Assembly (NCBI GenBank): GCA_009731375.1
Contig: BJOX01000192.1
Coordinates: 515,701 to 544,572 of the forward strand
Direction: 5' to 3'
Source: Paulinella micropora
Taxonomy: Eukaryota; Cercozoa; Imbricatea; Euglyphida
Length of the DNA: 28,872 nucleotides
The stretch's first letter is position 1; the number at the start of each line of letters is the position of its first letter. The notes beneath the pieces are model-generated. The model had not been told where the DNA came from and made no database searches. It saw nothing but the letters and a program-made list of their open reading frames with translations. Positions 25,661 to 28,872 of the stretch are shown one piece after another. The translations under genes and the position numbers were made by a program.

Positions 25661-27084
25661 TAATGTTTCCGGGCACCCACCCCAAATGCAGACACCTGGG
25701 TTACTGGATTCCCAAGCACCTTACTACCTGTCAGGGCCTATGGCCGGACAATACACATGCACAGAACGACATTCCGCGCGTGGAACGTCACATGACTAAA
25801 TCGCGAGAAACCGTCGATGGCAGCTATGACATCTTGGCTTTCGAGGACCCACCCAGGTTCAAATCAGCCGAGGACAACCCTGTTCCATCGGAAGACTTCA
25901 ACTCTTTCGCTGACGTCCCACACCTCACTCGGACCTTCACTCCAAGGACGGCTACCCCTGACACTGGCCAACCACGTACGCGCGAAAGCAAGACCTACTT
26001 ACACATGGAACCAAGACATTGGTACGCGAGGACCCGTTGGTCCTTCCCGCATCTTGCTCAGTTCGATGTGGCCCTTGCCAACGTCTCTCGCACTTACCCC
26101 ACGTTATTGATGCAGTACTATTGGCCCCCGCGCAACTCTGCACATGACATGACGAATTGCCCATCTCGCATGTGGATTCCCCAAAGGAAGATCCCGCGCA
26201 AACAGATCCTAGGTTTCCTACAGAATCAGTCAACCCGGACCTCACCAGACCTCAACAAGACCAGCTCTGGAACCTCATTCGCAATTACGAACACACTGTT
26301 CTTTCTCTTCGGTCAACACCGAATGCCAAACCAGTTATGGCCCCATGCCCTCCGGCAGAACGCGAACATCTCTCCAATTGGACTACGGACACCATCAACG
26401 TGGGCACATGGAACTACGCCTCCGCGCAACGTATACGGACGATTCGCAGTCACCCAAATGGAGAACATGGGGATATCGAGAAGGATGCCCATCCACATAC
26501 ACGGATCGGCTACCTTCACCCTACAGCCCCAGTCCCCCTGGTCCCTAACCAACTTTCGAACCAAGTTTGTGACACACCCGGCCCTCAGATATCGACGTCC
26601 GCGCCTCGCCCGGAAAATCACGAACTAACGCTACCCGGCATCGCCGACAATGCCTGTGGTGTACCCCCTTTTGCGGACTTGAAAGAATCCAGCCCCGAGG
26701 CTACATCGCCCCCTGCCCCGACCATGTGTGCGCTCCGTTGTGACGTCTACCTACGGACAAACGTCAACCACAGAGGCGTCACTGGCACGCTACATGCTGG
26801 CACTGACCATCGCGCTCCGGTCATCCTAACCTTCTTTCATAAGTTCAGGAACACGGAAACCCACTGGACGACCTACACGCAAGAAGCCTATGGCGTCATG
26901 TATGGAGTTCAACAACGCTAACCACTGGGAACTTACCATCGCCACCAACCCCAAACCACTCATGTGGTCATGGCAAACTCGCTACCCTTTGGTCGTCGGA
27001 TTCCGGAATATCTAAAAACACTGGGACCCAATATCGAATACTCCCCTGGTAAACAAACCCCGACAGGTTCATTAGATTCTCCTC
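25661..27084 (+). pseudogene. Gypsy-like pol remnant: reverse transcriptase edge and RNase H
   Basis: Frame 26157-26921 contains LTRPQQDQLWNLIRNYEHTV, like the conserved region just before gypsy reverse transcriptase, then PPAEREHLSNW, like its first segment. No palm motif (YxDD) follows. The frame instead continues into a thumb-like FADLKESSPEA and an RNase H-like part ending THWTTYTQEAYGVMYGVQQ, in which the usual first Asp is Asn. After the stop at 26921, another frame (26964-27084) has LGPNIEYSPGKQ, typical of the end of gypsy RNase H. The 3' LTR starts right after, so no integrase is present. Non-functional. The upstream frame 25657 to about 26220 is unassigned. Confidence 0.6.
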
Positions 27085-27636
27085 TGCACGACGTTTCGAC
27101 TTCACTAACCAGTTTTCGATTTCGTTCAGAAATGATTTCAAACGATCAGTTCAAAGTTCTTTTTAGCTATTGCTATTTTTCCTGTTCGTATTACTCTTTT
27201 CCCCCGATTTCCCCGTGAAAAGTTCGTCGCTTTACGGGAAATTTGTGAACAAGGACTGAAAAAACACAATATCTTAAATTTGTCTTCCGTTGCCAGTCAT
27301 TTTCGCCTTGAGGCTTCCCAAATCAATTTGGGGAATTTTCAAGTCCAACAACCCGACAACTATCAGTTTATGACTGTTTACTTGAAGACTCGCGAAACTA
27401 TCCGTTTGAGAACGGGAGACCTCAAAATTTACGTTCTACACTTGACCGTACGTTGCACCCAGCCTGCCAAGAGTTCGAAATTACGTAAATAAATGAATTG
27501 ACCTCTCTACTATTTACTGGTATTTCACCTGCTCACACAGAGTCAGGACTCAAAGCAGCCATAGATACAATAGTGTTCTTATTAAGACTCCCGTTCGTTG
27601 TATCTGCCTACTTGAAGAGTTGTATACAAACTCACA
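27085..27636 (+). repeat. 3' LTR of the gypsy-like element
   Basis: Same start (TGCACGACG) and end (ACTCACA) as 5675-6191, 552 bp against 517 bp because of small insertions. The next bases, TTCTA, do not match those before the 5' LTR (ACCGT), so no target duplication is visible. Confidence 0.85.
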
Positions 27637-28620
27637 TTCTATTATTACAGTTTGCATGTTTCTTATTAAACTTGTGACTACACTGTCATTGCTTTCCGAA
27701 GTTCAAAAGTATGCCGGTGCGCGGCGCCACCCTCAGAAGTATTGTTGAACTTGAAACTTGAACCGTACAATACTGTTGTATTATACATCAAGTTCTCTTT
27801 ATCATCTTAATACAAACGAACGATTTTTTTTAAACTTTTTTGACACCATTTTTGCTGGAAAACCGCAATGAAATCAGTTCCCCTGCTTCCCGGGCCACGC
27901 CGGGTGTTTTGTCCTGGCCCGGCCAATCTAGGAAAAAAGGAGGGTTCCCTGAGTGCATCAGATATCTCTTAGCACAATGCATATCATAGCTATCTAAGTA
28001 TATACATGTAGTAGTACCTTTGAATGTTTTTCATCACTTGTACAAAACTTATGATATCTTTTGATGCTTTTACTTGTAGGCTACAAACTACTATCAGCTT
28101 GTAGAAAATCAAGTATTTTTTCCTTGTCGAAACATGAAAATCTAATCAAAGTATTTTGTAGCTTGAGAATTATTTCTTACACAGATGCCTAGATAAACCA
28201 TTTTGTATGATCAATTTAAACGTATTTCTCCAACTTTGTGTAATCTGTCAATGTCTGTAGAAGACAAAAACTCAAAATCACAAAACCTGTATTTTTTTAG
28301 TTTTGGGGACATATACATCTTAGTATTCATCAGTTTTAAGACTTTCAAGTATTGGAATCACCTTTTATTTTCATAAATTAAAGCTCTACCAAAGGATTTT
28401 GTTTATTTTACCTAGAAGCTATACAAACCAAAAAGTGTGTTTTCACAACTTCACCTGTCTGACCTACACATGCCTGTACATTTTTTCCTGGACCTTGCTC
28501 CTACAGTTTTTGCAGTGTAATCATGTCTCCCTGGCCTATACTTACGATAGATACAAAAATATTGAAATAGGGATATGCCTGCTTCATTCCTGGAGGCAGG
28601 TAAGTCCAAGATGTCTATTG
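27637..28620. other. AT-rich intergenic sequence, no gene seen
   Basis: One GC-rich inverted repeat, CCGGGCCA (27891) with TGGCCCGG (about 27916), stands out from AT-rich surroundings. Nothing coding is recognised. Confidence 0.55.
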
Positions 28621-28621
28621 C

Positions 28622-28645
28622 TAGTGCTATTACTATTACTATTAC

Positions 28646-28705
<60 letters not shown>

Positions 28706-28708
28706 CAT
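28622..28708. repeat. (ATT)n microsatellite before a SINE head
   Basis: TACTAT variants pass into ATT units and end a few bases before the SINE-like head at 28715. Confidence 0.93.
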
Positions 28709-28714
28709 TATTAT

Positions 28715-28872
28715 GGACACCGTGATAGCCCAGTGGTCAAGTTCTACCATCTGGGCCCTGTCGCCAGTTCGATTCCCGTCGGTGCCACCAGTATTTTCAT
28801 TGAACATACCGGTCTATTTCTGGACCAGTATTTTCATTGAACATACCGGCCCGTCTGGAAGTGTTGGAACTG
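28715..28872 (+). mobile_element. tRNA-derived SINE-like element, copy 3 (runs off the window)
   Basis: Complete head (GGACACCGTGATAGCCCAG, B-box-like AGTTCGATTCC, GTGCCACCA) and the same internally duplicated body as copy 1. It is cut by the window end before the 3' part seen in copy 2. Confidence 0.78.

Noticed and set aside
27891-27925. GC-rich hairpin as a transcription terminator
   Set aside because: No gene ends nearby and hairpin terminators are not expected in eukaryotic nuclear DNA.

Overview
The window is eukaryotic nuclear DNA from an unidentified organism. Genes are split by spliceosomal GT-AG introns, many only about 48-63 bp long. There is tRNA-derived SINE-like DNA, LTR and TIR transposons, and an extreme load of microsatellites. 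Nothing is bacterial: no operons, ribosome binding sites or CRISPR. The species cannot be named from sequence alone; a protist or alga, or an invertebrate, with a repeat-rich genome would fit. Six runs of N (2045-2301, 3224-3233, 15468-16226, 17466-17782, 19272-19724, 24904-24913) mark assembly gaps, mostly inside simple repeats.

Layout. 1-2570 is almost unbroken microsatellite. 2600-4330 holds a possible short gene with Cys-rich exons, interrupted by four copies of a roughly 130-bp repeat and a long T tract. 4330-5328 shows no gene. 5329-5618 is a 290-bp foldback MITE with TA flanks. 5675-27636 is a Ty3/gypsy-like LTR retrotransposon with direct LTRs at 5675-6191 and 27085-27636. Its gag is shifted between frames, its reverse transcriptase core is largely missing and no integrase is seen, so it looks dead. 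27637-28620 shows no gene. The window ends in an (ATT)n tract and a SINE-like copy.

The main object is nested inside the gag of that retrotransposon: a 14,340-bp DNA transposon at 8329-22668. It has 460-bp terminal inverted repeats with about five mismatches between arms, and a 4-bp target duplication GTAT. Removing the element plus one GTAT leaves the host gag frame in register, which supports the boundaries. It carries two genes that diverge from a repeat-filled centre and end just inside each TIR. The left gene (minus strand, 9028-13027) is a seven-exon transposase. It joins a SET methyltransferase-like domain, a DDE-type (DUF7869-like) catalytic core, and a C-terminal tail with Arg/Gly-rich segments and two RanBP2-type zinc fingers on duplicated phase-1 exons. 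The right gene (plus strand, 16758-21975) has at least 13 exons and encodes a Lys/Glu-rich, probably nuclear protein of unknown function. Part of it grew by tandem duplication of a 123-nt, two-exon cassette. Each TIR carries AATAAA signals read outward, which could polyadenylate both genes, and a TATA-like site read inward.

Inside the transposon, long pyrimidine microsatellites lie in introns on the sense strand, often against a 3' splice site, while purine repeats lie in exons that encode Lys/Glu runs. The two transposon genes probably act together as the transposition machinery, but only the transposase assignment rests on recognisable domains. The second protein's role is not known.
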